Positions 1 through 12,385 of a DNA stretch of 55,460 nt are shown here, one piece after another. Location of the stretch: positions 1 to 55,460 of the forward strand of contig JASBNA010000122.1 in NCBI GenBank assembly GCA_038087015.1. The letters run 5' to 3'. The position numbers and the translations under genes are program-made. Positions within the stretch are counted from its first letter, which is position 1; each line of letters starts with the position of its first letter. The DNA comes from Cerrena zonata. Lineage: Eukaryota; Basidiomycota; Agaricomycetes; Polyporales; Cerrenaceae. Below the pieces are notes generated by a model that saw only the letters and a program-made list of their open reading frames with translations, was not told the DNA's origin and made no database searches.

Positions 1-716
1 ATAATCTATGCTTAACACATCTCGATTACTTACAGCTTTGCTCTACAATTTGCCTCCGCTATGGGCGCAACGGTTATCGTCACCTCTTCATCGGATGAGA
101 AACTCAAACTTGCTAAACAACTCGGTGCGACCCATACTATCAATTATAAGACTCATCCGAACTGGGATCAAGAAGTATTGAAATTGGTATGTATTTGCTT
201 GAATTAATACCACTGTGTGAGGTATCTTAAATCGCCAACACGACAATAGACGAACGGTCGAGGTGTCGACCATGTAATCGAAATCGGCGGTGCCGGAACA
301 CTCTTGAAGGCAATCGCTTCGACGCGGATGGTTGGCTTCATAACATCGGGTTCCTCGCAGGGGTATGTCAACGCTTTACTATCAGTGTATTCGAGTCGAT
401 GATGAACACTATTGCGATTTCAGGAAGATGACATGGGTAACCTACCTCTGGAGCTGCTTAAAAGAGGGGTCAGCTATCGGGCTATTTTGATTGGCTCTCG
501 ATTGCAGTACGCCAGATACTCTTACTTTACTCCTCATCCTCTTTGATACTGATCATGATATGCGACAGATTTGAAGATATGAACCGGCTTCTCGAAGCAC
601 GCCAGATCCAGCCTGTGATTGATAAGGTGTTCCCATTCGACCAGGCCCTACAGGCCTATGAACATTTAGCTAGTCAGAAACATGTCGGAAAGGTGGTCAT
701 CAAGATCGCAAATTAA
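1..716 (+). pseudogene. Quinone oxidoreductase-like (MDR) gene, C-terminal part, frameshifted
   Basis: The last four exons of a zinc-independent MDR-type oxidoreductase can be read: 36-186, 250-362, 424-506 and 569-716, ending in TAA. They match, exon for exon and with the same 151-nt and 148-nt sizes, the intact gene at 9957-11474. The first exon encodes the NADPH-binding region ('[15 protein letters not shown]') and the last ends '[15 protein letters not shown]'. The exon at 250-362 is 113 nt where the intact copy has 117 nt. About 4 nt are missing near 330, after the sequence for 'STRM', which shifts the frame so that the expected 'GFLAG' is read out of frame. I infer a pseudogene or an assembly error. 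The 5' half lies outside the window. Family membership is seen in the sequence; the substrate is unknown. Confidence 0.7.
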
Positions 717-1979
717 ACAGCTGAGGAATGGACCACACATTGAATACAATGATCACGATTACGTTGAGCTTTGAACCACCGGCTCGGTTGTGTAGTTCTC
801 TTTGCCGTGATATCTTGACAGATATAGTACTTGTATACTATAGTATCTCAGCTAGAATTACCTCACATATAAGCTCTATTTTTTTCACCAGATGATTCTC
901 TCTTGCGAATTGAATACCTATCTAATAGAGGGTTTAAATGTCTGATATTGCAGTATTAATTTGAACTATAGAAGCTATTAGAATAAGCATTGTTGATACT
1001 GTAGATGTCAGGTCCGAGGCGAAAACCAAATTGCGTTGGGGAAAGGGAAGAAGCCGCAGGGGGCAAAGGATCGAGGGATTGTAGGCACCTAAATAATATT
1101 GATTACAAATGCTAACTGTGACCTCATACGCAAGGTACCTGTATGACCTTTTGTCAACATTTTTATTATCTCGTCCAGAGAACAGGTCAAGAAACGATAC
1201 GAGATACTAATGAACCAACGACTGTCTTACTTTCTTGGAGTCTACAGAGTAGACTAAGTACGAGATACGATGGCGCCGAGCTCTTGTTTGTGATTATGTA
1301 GTAAAGATACAGTTTCGATTATTATCGATATCATTTTGTGTTCGCATCGTAGCGAGGCCACTGGCAGAAGCGGAAAGAAATTGCGAAAAGACTACTTGGG
1401 TACAAGTTGAGATCGATGAAAGAAATAAAATTTATGATTGCAGTTTGAAACGCTGATTGTCAATTGGTTAGCAGAGAAGGGAAGAGGAGAACGGTGACCG
1501 TTGAGTGGTTGAGACGTTCGACGAGTCAACTTCGAAATAGAGCTATGAAATAATAAGAAGGGGTAGTAATGTGATGCGGACAATGATGATGAGTGCAGCG
1601 CGTGAGTGAGTAAAATGGTGGATGATCATGAGAGACCACGAATGACGATAGTGGTGCTGTTGAAATAAACATGAGCAAGAGCATGAGATTTCGAAACGAT
1701 GATTGTGAATTGTCATGGAATAAGCAGCGTAGCAAGCAACAAAAAAACAATAAAAGAAGAAAAAATGAAAACGCGCGCACGGATGGGGGAATATGACAGA
1801 GGAAACAGAACAGAACAGATAGCAGTAGCAGACGCAAAGATGTGCTAACGGAAAATCTCCCTCCTCCCTCCCTCCCTCTCTCTCTTCTACTTTTCATCCA
1901 CCAATTCTTTCTCTTTCTTCAACACATATCCGTACTCTCCATATTCTCCATACTCCAAAGATACCAGACCTTACTTAAC
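717..1979. other. Intergenic region downstream of NST1
   Basis: No gene is supported. It holds one arm of an inverted repeat (1124-1209) and, next to the NST1 stop codon, a CT-rich tract (about 1857-1887) that probably lies in the NST1 3' UTR or just beyond it. Short open frames here lack homologous structure. Confidence 0.5.
1124..1209 (+). repeat. Inverted repeat arm, left
   Basis: This 86-bp segment matches the reverse complement of 8708-8790 at roughly 85% by eye, including the shared cores 'gaccttttgtcaacat' and 'ggtcaagaaacgatacgaga'. The arms flank NST1. Each lies on the 3' or outer side of sequence associated with a quinone oxidoreductase-like copy. Confidence 0.75.
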
Positions 1980-4900
1980 CTATTGAGGTGGTGGAGGGGG
2001 TGGCGACGGATTATGTCCCTGTCCCTGAGCAACGGCGAAATGTTGTCCATAGAACGACGGTGACGGGATCGACTGCGTATGCCAATCACCTCCACCTCCA
2101 GGACCAGCAGACCAACTAACCCTAGGAGACAACCCGGGCGGAGGAACAGCACCCCAAGGTGTACTTGGTGCCCCGACCGCAACTCGAGGACTACCAGTAG
2201 CGTTCCATCCGAGTCCGACAGGTTGGACACCTTGGTTTCTCCGTGGAGCTATCACTTCGTCGTCTTCTGTTGCTAGGGCTGACGAGCCCAATCTACCCTT
2301 CGGACTGGGAGATCGGCGGCTTGGTGATGTAGATCCTGAGGCTGAGCCGGAATGGATCATCGTAGAGCTTGATGACGATGATTCACCGAGGGGGCGAGCA
2401 ATGGGCGCAATAATGGGTCTACCGATAGGTCCCAAGTCACTTGAAGGAGAAACTGCCAACGCAGCCAACGAGGATCGTCTTCCAGGAGCGAGTTGAGTCG
2501 GCGAAGCTAACGAGTTACTTGACCCAGCGATCCCACTACCCACTATCCCAGCACCAGGTGCCTTGGAAGGTGGACCGATAGGTGCAGGAGGCGCCAAACC
2601 AGGTCGGTTAGGTAACATCGGATCGAAGGAGACTTGACCACTACCAAACGCACGAGGTAGAGGTGAAGGTGCGAGAGGGGAAGGCTGTGAAGCGGAGGTT
2701 ACGAAATTACCAGTGTAAGGGCCCTGAGGGTTGAAAGGTCCTCGGGGAGGCATCCCGGGAGGAGGGACCATTCCTTGAACGGGTGAGTAGATCGGTGTGT
2801 TTGGAGGGAGATGTGATTGATGAGGTTGGTGAGATGGATGAGACGGATGGGATGAAAGAGGTGTATGGGATGGATGATGTGAATGAGGTACATGAGACGG
2901 ATGAGAGGAGTGTGGATGAGCGGAATGCGAATGAGAAGGGTGTGAAGGGAGAGACGGATGTGTAGGTAGAGAAGGATGTGAGGGATGTGTAGGGATCGAG
3001 GGTAGAGAAGGATGACTAGTAAGTTGAGGAACGAGCGACGTAGCCTGTTGGGCGTTTGTCACAACCGAAGGACGAACAGGATGTTGTTGCTGTTGCTGCT
3101 GAGGCGGTCGAGGCGGTTGTTGAGGGATCAACTGCTGAGGAGGAATCGGAGGTAATGTCAAAGGCGGAGTCTTTTGCATGATCTTCTTTTGCTGCTGCTG
3201 AAGAACACTCGGCGAAGCACGAGGATTAGAACCAGATGCGACAGCGTTATTCCTCGGCGAAGTAGGCACACGAGCATTCTTCGCCCGTTGCTGTTGCTGT
3301 TGCTGCTGCTGTTGTTGCTGAGCAGCACGCTCCTTTGCCAAAGCCTCTTTCTCGGCCTTGTCTTTCTCAGCTTTCTCGCGTTCGAGTCGTTCCTTCTCGA
3401 TCCTATCCTTCTCGGCCTTCTCTTTCTCCCTCTTCTCCCTCTCTTCCCGTTCCTTATCCTCCTTCTCCTTCCTAGCCAACCGCTCGGCAGCCAACCTGGC
3501 CTCCCTCTCTTCCCTGACCTTCCGTTCTTTCTCCTCCCGTTCCCTCCTCTCGGCCTTGACTCTCTCCTCCTTCTCCTTCCTTTTCCGTTCCCTCTCGGCC
3601 TCCCTCTCTTTCTCTTCCGCAAGCCTCTTCTTTCTCTCCTCGTCTTTCCGCGCTTTCTCCTCCTCTTGCGCCTTCCGCTGAGCTTCGCGACGTGCACGCT
3701 CCTCGTCCCGACGTTTCCGGTTCTCCTCTTCTTGGGCGGCCTGTTTAGCTTTGAGCGCAGCTTCTTCGGCCGCCTTTTCCGCCGCTTTCGCTGCTTTCTC
3801 TTCTTCCTTGGCAAGCTTTTGTAACCTTGAATATGAAGATACCATCAGCACACGACCGCACAAAAAAATCCCCCGAGTCACTCTCAATCCTGACGAGAAG
3901 CGAGTCGAAAGCGAGAAAGGAAAGAGAATAAAGAATAGAACCGCTCACCGCTTCTTCTCCTTCTTTTTCTGGTTCTGCGTCTGCTTCTTGGCCTCCTTCT
4001 CCTTACTCAACTTGTCCTCATCCTCGAGTTCGCGTAAGAGCTGCAGCTGTCTCTCCTGTGCGACCTTTTCGCGATACGCTTGTAATACCCGTTGTTCGAA
4101 CATTCGAGCGGCGAAGATCGAGAACATGCGTTTGCCTTCTTCCAGCTTCTGTTCTTCTGTCATGACCTGGATGAGGGAAAGTTTGAGTACGTCCCATACA
4201 CACGAATGGAGAGAAGAGGAATGAAATGGGTAAGAGTTGAGGTAATGCCAAGTGCATTAAATACCCCCAACCAAACGTGAGATCCTCCCAACGTTCAAAG
4301 CGAAAGCGTGAAAAGTTAAATATCCAGTTCACGCGTGAAATAGTCCAAGATCCAAACAAAAGATGAGCAAAACTCACCTCCTCTTCCTCATCATCGTCCT
4401 CATCATCATCGTCCTCCTCATCCTCCTCTACCTCCTCATCCTCACCCTCACCCTCAACGAACCCCTCCTCACCCTCCACATCCCCCGCATACCCCTTATA
4501 TCCTTTATACCCCTTGTATCCCCTCATCGGATACTCTCCTCCTTCCCCCCCTTCCCCAACGTCTCCTTCAGCACCAGTGTCTCCTTCTGCACGAACGCCA
4601 TTGGGTTCATCATCTTCGTCTTCACTGTCCTCCTCGATAGATGCCGCGGCTTCTTCTTCACGTTGCATCCGTCGTTCGGCAAGCTGTTCCATCATCTCGA
4701 GGAATTTCTGACCGTCATTTTTGAGCAGGTCGTCTGCGACAGTGAGAATGTTACCTGCTGGGCCTGGGGGTAAGGATCAACTCTGCGAAGCATGTGTGTG
4801 ATTTGAGAAGCGACAAAGGGGAAATGGGAGGGGGAAAATAAGAAAGGAGAAAACGACATGCCTGTGACAGTGAGACTGTTCCCGAAATTCACCAGCCTAT

Positions 4901-7693
4901 CCGTCCCTCTCCCCTCTCTCGCATCAACGCCAGATCTCGCACTTCCCTTCCGTCTTCTTGCGTTCCTACCCGTACGTCCATCCACACCCAGATCATCGTC
5001 TCCATCATCACCTACACCACCTCCATCAACACCATTTACACCGTCTGCACCTACCCTATCTGGATCCACACCCTCCTCGTCTGGGTCCAGATCGGCGGGA
5101 TCTATCACGTAAAAGGGTAAGTAAGGGAGTTTCCCCAGACGCACTGAGGAAACGTAAAAGGATGAGGGGACATACCATCGACGTCGACATCATCGTCCAC
5201 GCCATCTTCGCGTTCTTCTTCCTCGTCTTCATCCTCGTCTTCTTCGTATTCCTCCTCTTCGTATTCGTCTTCGTCCTCGTCATCGAATTCACTTTCAGCT
5301 GTTTGTGTATAGAACGTGGGTCAGAATCGGATAGAGAAAAAGAGGAAGGGGGAGTGAAAAAGACATACCATGGACATGTTTCCTGCCATTCCCATTAACG
5401 ACCCCATTCGTCCCATTCACCCTCGGATGTCGATGTCCCTGTGCACCTCTATGATGTCCATGCCCCCGATGCTCTCCTGCATGCGAATGCGCATGGTTAT
5501 GGGAGTAGGAAGTGGGAGAGATGACGGCCCCGTTCTTGTCGAGTTCGACGGATCCGGGAAAGGGGCCTGGGCCTTGAGGGGGAGTAATGGTGCAACCCGA
5601 GTTTATATAGTGCTGCTGGTAATTCGCGTACTGTTCTAGCTCTTCGTAATAAGCATCGTACAGTACCTCGAGCTCTTCCTCTATTGCATTTCTATTCTCA
5701 TTTCCACCAATTGCGAGTTTTTGAGGGCGTTTGAAGCAAGTTTTGAGCGTATGTCGGTGTCGATCGCAGTGATGTTGATGATAATTTTTTTGTCAGAGAT
5801 TGGTAAGCGCGTGAGAGGCGTACGTCATTTTGAAAAGCACAGAGCAGGAGAGAGTAGAGAAGAAAGCAGAGAGAGCAAGGGAAGCCAGAGCAGAGAACAA
5901 AAAAGATCAGTGGGCGAATGCAAGCAAGAGAGAGGTACAAACCGCTTCCGACCACAGACGGCACACATGCACGAGTGCTTCTGCTGCTCCTTCATCTTCC
6001 TGAGCACGGCTTGCTTTTCGATCTGCACCAGATTCCGCCGTTCATCTTCCGACAGAGCCAGCCAGAACTCTTTGATGCGCTCGCGTTCTTCGGTGGTGCT
6101 CGTGCTCCAGATCTTGGATGTGTTTTTCGCCGGCGCAGACGAGGGAGCTCCGTTCGCAGCAGGCGGCCGAGGCTTGTGCGGTGCCGACGCGTTTGAGGAT
6201 GGGGGCGATGGGTGGTGATGGGCGTGGTTGTGCGGATAGGTGTTCACTGGCTGCTTCGATGCGGCTCGTCTCGACGGCTGGGGTGGATTTGCTGCTGGCT
6301 GCTGAGGAGGATATGCCATCGGTTGCTTTCCTGCTGCACGCGAGCTTGGCTGGGGAGTTGGAAGAGCAGATTGGGGTGCAGGAGAAGGCCTAGCAGCAGG
6401 CATTGTGGGTGCTTTGCCTTTACCTTTGCCAGTCTCTTGCTCGCTCTTGGACGTCGTGAGCGTCGATGCCATAGAGGCGCCAGTTCCCGTCACACCTCGC
6501 CGCGTCTCCGTCCGCACCGGCACTGCCTCACCGCCTATTTTTGCTTTCTTTTTCTTTTTCTTTTTCTTCCCCGGCGTTTCCCTGCTATAGTCCTCGCTAT
6601 AATACTCTACCTCGTCCACATAATCCTCCTCCCCATAGTCCACCATCGGGGGAGGCAGTGGTCCATGATCACTCACATGCGTTATCTCATTCTCTGCCGC
6701 CGCTTGCTCCATCATTGCCGTGAACTGGGGGTCGCTGAATATTGCCGGGTCGAACGCAGGTAAGGAGCTGGCAGGAAACTTCGCAGAGTACCGTGTAGTC
6801 GTCGTCTGTTGTTGTCCTGTAGTCGTCGTGGTCGTGGTCGTAGTCACATTCGCATTGAAATTCGTTTTCCCCGCTGCAGCGCTGCTCGTGATTTGGTGGG
6901 CAATCGCATACATTGCCTCTGCCCTGTCCTCTTCTCCCAGTCTTTCTTCTCCTTCCACATCGACTCCTTCCACTCCACTCGCGATTTGCTCGTACGTGTT
7001 CTTCACGAATTCCCTCACATGCTCCGGGAATGACCGCCAATAAGGGTCTTGTTCCGCATTCTTGGCAAGATTATCCGCCGTGAGCATCAACTCTGCGTCT
7101 GCCATCACCCTCTCGTTCGGTACGAGTGTCGCACGAGCGACTTCGAGTGTACGTAGCAACGCAGGGTGGATAGAACTCGAGTATCCATTATTCGTATTGG
7201 GAGCATGATTGTGAGGATTCAGTAGCTTTGGGTTTACATGAGCTAAAGCAACACTCTCGAGGATGCCCAACGCTCCTCCGAATCGTGCGCCCGGAACCAT
7301 GTGTTCCTGTCCGTGCGGCTTTGAATTCCGATGTCGAGCCTGTTCTTCCGCACGAGCACCCTCTGCGACGGATTCTAGCGGGGGTAAATCGTCCTCGTCT
7401 TCATCCTCGTACACGAATTCATGTTCATGTTCGTGAGTGTGAACAGGAACTTTTCCCTTTCCTTTAGTTTTCTTCTTCTTGCTCGCTTCGTGTTGGTGGA
7501 TAGTTCCACCAACAGCAGACGAAGGCGAAGTAGGTGAGGTGGGTGAGGTAGGAGAGAGGGGGGATAACGGAGAAGGTACGGCGGGTGTAAGTGGGGACAA
7601 GCTTGAGAGATGTGAAGGTCGCGTAGGGCGAGTCGGATGGGCAGGACGGGCGGGGGCTTTTTCGCGTGCCCGTTTGGATTTTGGAGGAGGCAT
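1980..7693 (-). CDS. NST1: Stress response protein NST1
   Basis: Exons (complement): 7693-5943, 5691-5369, 5298-5176, 5101-4862, 4763-4378, 4166-3949, 3825-1980; all phases close, giving 1628 aa. The family is a fungal negative regulator of salt tolerance (NST1). Recognition rests on the block '[20 protein letters not shown]' with '[12 protein letters not shown]' (about residues 527-583), followed across the splice by '[20 protein letters not shown]', and on '[20 protein letters not shown]'. Then come acidic linkers, and from about residue 1014 a long charged Lys/Glu/Arg coiled coil, a poly-Gln run and a Pro/Ser/His-rich tail with HP/SHP repeats. The N-terminus is also low-complexity. The fourth intron appears to use a GC donor (after 4862) with an AG acceptor. 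The start Met at 7693 is the first in the open frame. Identification is secure; the exact ends of the low-complexity exons are less so. Confidence 0.93.
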
Positions 7694-8707
7694 CTGGTTA
7701 GGTGTACGGGTGGATGTATGGAGTTATGTCTAGAAAGGGGAGCGGTTATGATTAGTGGTCGTACGGGGTAGGGTCACGGTAAGTGTAAGGATAGCGAATA
7801 AGCAACGTGGGGGGTTTAGTGAAGTGCCTAGTGATCGGGCATACCAGTACACCTGTGCACCGATTATACTAGGGATACAAATACACCAACCTCTCCAGTC
7901 TATGTAGCACCTAGACCTACCAGCGAGACACGAATGCGCATACACCCACGCAATACAAATACAACTCACCTCGTCCTCAAGTCTCAACCCAAGCTACTAA
8001 ACTCTGGCTTCAGTCTCCTGCGATCCCGATATTCGAGTACACGTCGGGTGATCGAGGTGTTAGAGCACGTCGTGACCTGCCTGATGAGTTCCAAACTCTA
8101 AGGTTCGAGAATGAGTTCAGCGTGCAGAGTTTAGAGACTCCAAGGTATCCAAGTGTGGGTGGGTCGAACGATCGGATGGTCGCGGTATACTAGAACCAAT
8201 GAGAGTTGCTATGACTTCTGGTCACCCAGTCGTTCAGTAAGCAGTCAGATTCGAGGTGAAGCAACAAGCAAAGTAGATAATCGTCGAAGCGAAACTCGAG
8301 ACAAGCAATTGCGTAATTCGCCACTCTTTGTCTCAGTCTTCTAATTCCTTCTTTCTGTCGTCTGCTGAGCGTTCCAAGTAGTAGATACAGCGGAAGCAAG
8401 CAAGTATTACGAGCACAAAACTCCAGCAAGATTCGAGGTAAGATCAATGAGATTGAGGAACAATGCCAATCATCAATGCGTGTGAGGAGCAAGTATGATG
8501 AGTTATGAGGATCGCTTGATTACTTCTTTGGGTAGATCTAGGCACCCCCTGGATAATCGGGAACGGAGATGGAGGTCGGAGGTTTTAATGGTTAACGGCT
8601 ATGAGTGCCGGCGCCGCGCGGCCGGAAATTCGAACCTTTTTGGGTGTTAAACTTTAAATTATGTAAAGTCATTCTCTTTTCTCCGAGTCCGTTACTTCCA
8701 CTAGTAC

Positions 8708-8790
8708 TAGTATCTCGTATCGTTTCTTGACCTTTTCCCTGGACGAGATTACAATAATGTTGACAAAAGGTCATACTTTGCGTACGAGAT
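8708..8790 (-). repeat. Inverted repeat arm, right
   Basis: Reverse-complement partner of 1124-1209, with small indels and substitutions. It lies between NST1 and the intact oxidoreductase gene, so the pair may mark an old inverted duplication carrying the oxidoreductase. Confidence 0.75.
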
Positions 8791-9015
8791 GCAAAATCGA
8801 GCTGAGAAGATGGATTCGAGGGAAGCAAGGCATGCCTCGAGTGTTTCCTCTACTCGTCGATTTGGGCACGGTACGATCGGAACTTTTCATTCTCCCCAAG
8901 TTATCCAACACCACACTTTACTCTCAGCCTCAACATCTCTGAACCTCACAAGCGAGTTCCTTATTTCTCTAGTCTTTTTCATACTTATCATCTTTTTCTC
9001 CCATCTCTCCGTCTA

Positions 9016-9182
9016 GTGAGCATCTCTAAGGCATTTGTTCATCTTGAGTCTGGACTTGCTGCTACGACCGCTCACAACGCATCTTTAGTCCTTCTCGCCC
9101 TTCTCAAGGTTTTCCGTATCACTGACGTCCCCATCCACTTCCGCGAGTCCAACTACACGCAGTGGGGAACAATATGTGTTAC
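9016..9182 (+). other. Coding-like remnant, unknown
   Basis: An open stretch follows a possible 'ctag' acceptor and reads 'ISKAFVHLESGLAATTAHNA' followed by a hydrophobic leucine-rich stretch, then closes at TGA near 9182. Composition is protein-like, but no start, no further exons and no family are recognised. It may be a relic exon. Confidence 0.3.
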
Positions 9183-9572
9183 CTGAGAGCACACGTACTC
9201 ACGCGTAACTCGGAGGCGTAGAGATGGAGAGCTCTATAGTCTAGATTAGTGGCAACAATACTCATACTACTCGCCGGATTTCGAAGCCTCAATCTCCTTG
9301 ACCAATTTGTCATTAGACAAGACGAGTCCCTCTTGTTGGAGAAGATTAGCTCTGGATATTTATATTCAAATTCCCGAACAAACTTCAAGCTCCTCAGCCG
9401 AAATTTCGTCCGAATGACTGCTCCCTACGCTGTAGACATGGCTCTGGCCGTTGACGTCAGTGCTGCTAATGACCGACAAAACTGATACCGATGATGTACT
9501 AGCAGACGTGGTGGCGATTGAAATTGTATACACAGACATCGATGAAGTAGCGGATTCCAAAGAGTCTGACAA

Positions 9573-9780
9573 CTAATCTTCCGGTATGTCGTCATAGGTA
9601 GCCCATCTTGTAACGGGTATGTCCATGAGTTGGGTCTTGGAAGAAGATGCCTGTGTCAGTGTGGACGGGTTCGGAGGTTCTACAGCTTTGGATTTTCCTT
9701 TACATCTCGTCAATGCAGATTCCTCCGCAGTATTGTTGTCAAACACTGGTGGACATCTGTCAACATCTCTAGGGGACTCA
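9573..9780 (-). other. Coding-like C-terminal remnant, unknown
   Basis: A minus-strand open frame of about 68 codons ends '...VTRWATYDDIPED' and stop. It has no upstream Met before a stop, so it could only be a terminal exon or a relic. No family recognised. Confidence 0.3.
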
Positions 9781-9956
9781 TCTTAGAAATGTAACTTTGA
9801 TATCAACGAGAACGCTATCATCGTGACCTTCGGAGATAGATCTGATGTAAATACTAGAGAGCGTTTCAAACACAAGATTGTGGAGCGGAAGAAATTGACC
9901 ATTATCCAGTTATTTCTGTACACATATCTAGTCTGTATAGTCGAACCCTGGATGCC

Positions 9957-11474
9957 TTAATTAGAAACTTTGATGACGATCTTTCCGACGTGCTTCTGGC
10001 TTGCCAAATATTCATAAGCCTGTTTCGCCTGGTCGAATGGGAAGACTCTATCAATAACGGGATGGATCTGACTCCTCTCAAAAAGTCGGTTCATATCTTC
10101 AAACCTAGTGAGATGGAAGCATCGATATCAATGCTGAATTTGCCAAAGAAAATAACGTGCTAGACGTACTGGGTTCGGGAGCCTACTAAGATAGAGCGAT
10201 AGATGATAGCTTTGTGGATCAATTTTAGTATGGTGTCGCTCATAGTGGTGTCATCCTGGTAGGAATAAGTTCAGGTCATGACAAGAACTTGAAATATGAT
10301 ATAAGATGTACCCCAGCGAGGAACCCGATGCTATGAATCCACCCTGCCATCCGGGCGGCATTGATAGACTTCCCCAGTGTTCCAGCGCCGCCAATTTCGA
10401 GAATATGGTCGGCACCTCGACCGTTAGTCTGTATCAGTAGTTGAGCAAGTTAGCCCCCCAGGGTTTGGCGATGAAATCTGAGAAGGGTATGGACGTACAA
10501 GCTTCAATACCTCCTCATCCCAGTTTGGGTGAGTTTTGTAATTGATTACAAACGTTGCACCCAGTTGTTTAGCGAGTTCGAGTTTTGCATCTGACGAGGA
10601 AGTAGCGATGACAGTTGCTCCCATTGCAGCGGCAATTTGTAAACCGAAGCTACAATAAGTAGAGAATGAGATGCTCGAAACATTTGATGCCATATTTTGC
10701 CCCTTGGCCAAAGAGAACATACATTGAAACACCTCCAGTGCCCTGAATAAGAACAGTATCGCCGCCTTTAAGAGGTACGGGGCCGAGAAAGGCGTTCCAA
10801 GCTGTCACTGCTGCACAACTATGGGAAACCATGATACCGTAGTTAGTCATTTACTCGGATAATAATGAATACACTGCTGACGGTAGAGTAGAAGCCTCTT
10901 CGAATGTCAGATATTCCGGGATCTTCACAAGAGACTGCAATAATAAATTAAACTTTGTCATTCGCACTTCAACTACATGAATAGCTTACATGGGCTGGGA
11001 AGTTCCTGTACTGCGTCAAGACACCATCAATGGGTGCGCCAAGAGAGGTGGCTTTCTGCTCTTTGGTTACATCTCCAAACAAATGATCCAAAGCAAAGTT
11101 GCTGGTAACGCGGTCGCCCTTCTTCCAATTCTTGACTTCCTTTCCGACAACGACTACTTCTCCAGCCATATCGGAGCATGGGACAAGATCTGATTTTAGG
11201 CCGGGGTAGACACCTGTGACGGCTGCTATGTCGCGATACTAGAGACATATCAGGATTGAGTCCAGAGAGACGATAAAATAGCCTACGTTGAGTGAGACTG
11301 CATGGATCTTGACGAGGACTTCGTTGTCCTTTGGGAAGGACAAGGGTGATTCTCTGGGGGTGAGGTTCTCGATTCCCTCAAACTATGCTATGCATCAGTA
11401 GGTGGTTCACGACCGGCTAGAGTCTAACATACCTTCGGAATGAAATACTCTGCAGTTGTTGCGGGGGTGGTCAT
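9957..11474 (-). CDS. Zinc-independent alcohol dehydrogenase / quinone oxidoreductase-like protein
   Basis: Nine exons (complement): 11474-11433, 11382-11287, 11238-10990, 10934-10882, 10818-10723, 10649-10499, 10428-10312, 10255-10170, 10104-9957; 345 aa, all phases consistent. MDR-superfamily features seen: N-terminal GroES-like part ('[20 protein letters not shown]', '[20 protein letters not shown]'), nucleotide-binding part '[10 protein letters not shown]...[17 protein letters not shown]' and C-terminal '[20 protein letters not shown]'. Catalytic zinc Cys/His ligands are not apparent, as in quinone oxidoreductases; NADPH use is expected from the family. The start is the first Met of exon 1 ([14 protein letters not shown]). 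A TATA-like element lies about 60 bp upstream. It is the intact member of a local three-copy set (1-716 and 12095-12310 are broken). The substrate cannot be told from sequence. Confidence 0.9.
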
Positions 11475-11532
11475 GTTGTGTGAGTGGGTTGGTCTATGGT
11501 CTGTGATGAGTAATAGTCCTCCAAAGAGTCCG

Positions 11533-11542
11533 AGTATATATG
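11533..11542 (-). promoter_or_regulatory. TATA-like element upstream of the oxidoreductase
   Basis: 'TATATACTCG' on the minus strand, about 60 bp before the ATG at 11474. Distance and composition suit a fungal core promoter. Assigned by position only. Confidence 0.4.
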
Positions 11543-12094
11543 ATGCTCTCGGATACCTCCGCACCATGTCAGAACTGAAGTCATAGGGTAAGCTTCTTGG
11601 ATTTGTTCATTATGTCGTTCGTGCATGACCAATCTCATTCGGGGTCGGCATGTTTCGTGGTCTCTATTTGAACCCACGGATACCATTGTAGGACAAAGAC
11701 ATATTGACGTCATTTGGGTGAGAGTTGAGTTAGTCAGCGAAATATAAAGCTTGGACGCCGGTAGATAGGATGCAACTATATTTCTGAGTCGTTGACTCGG
11801 AAATGCTAATAGCGACCTAGTGTTGTATCATTCACCTTATCGACAACTACTACTGGCAATAACGGTGCCAAGGAGTCAAGGATTTTGCAGTGAGTATCGA
11901 ACCCGTTCTGCAAATTTCAGCTGAGGAGGACATTATGATCATTCTTGTTTCCATTGCAGGTCTGCGACACATAAATGTATCCTTAGCAAAATAAACGAAG
12001 AAAATGAAGATAGATATGCTGAAATCGGACGAAGACGAGTGGGACAGAAGCGATGGTAGGGACGCAGCGTGTGTCTAAGGTTGCTGAAGTAATA

Positions 12095-12310
12095 CCGCCA
12101 GTCGAGAGCCTAGCCCGATAGTTGTCCCCCTTTTTGAGCAGCTCCATGTCATCTTCCTGAAATCGCAATAGTCTGCCACCACTAAAAGATTGATAGACCC
12201 CTCAGTCGACTATCCATGTCACGGTAGAGGCGATTGCCTTCAAGAGGGTTCCGGCACCGCCGATCTCTATTATGTACATGATCGACACCTTGACTAACCG
12301 TTCGTCTATT
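12095..12310 (-). pseudogene. Quinone oxidoreductase-like relic
   Basis: Two exon-like pieces on the minus strand correspond to the '[21 protein letters not shown]' exon (about 12310-12185, with an indel and broken frame) and to the 'EDDMELLKKGDNYRA' exon (about 12165-12095). Both resemble the 1-716 copy more than the intact gene: 'GTLLKAIAS' is found at 1-716, while the intact gene has 'GTLGKSINA'. No other exons are visible. Positions 11475-12094 hold the upstream region of the intact gene and no further gene. Confidence 0.7.
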
Positions 12311-12385
12311 TTTAGGTAATTTACTTCGTGAAGATGTAGCGAACTCTATAGAAATACCTTGGTGCATCGTTTCATTCATCAATCG

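Larger units (their letters stand above)
7694..9956. other. Gene-poor interval between NST1 and the oxidoreductase
   Basis: It contains the NST1 5' flank, the right inverted repeat arm at 8708-8790 and two coding-like remnants listed separately (9016-9182 and 9573-9780). I see no complete gene. The position suggests a junction of past duplication and rearrangement. Confidence 0.5.

Noticed and set aside
1526..1897. 123-aa frame with hydrophobic and Cys-rich composition downstream of NST1
   Set aside because: Composition derives from a purine/pyrimidine-biased tract; no introns, homology or start context.
3174..3824. Plus-strand open frames opposite NST1 (216 aa and others), rich in Leu/Ser/Phe
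   Set aside because: They are antisense shadows of the Lys/Glu/Arg coiled-coil exon; composition follows from the complement and there is no independent structure.
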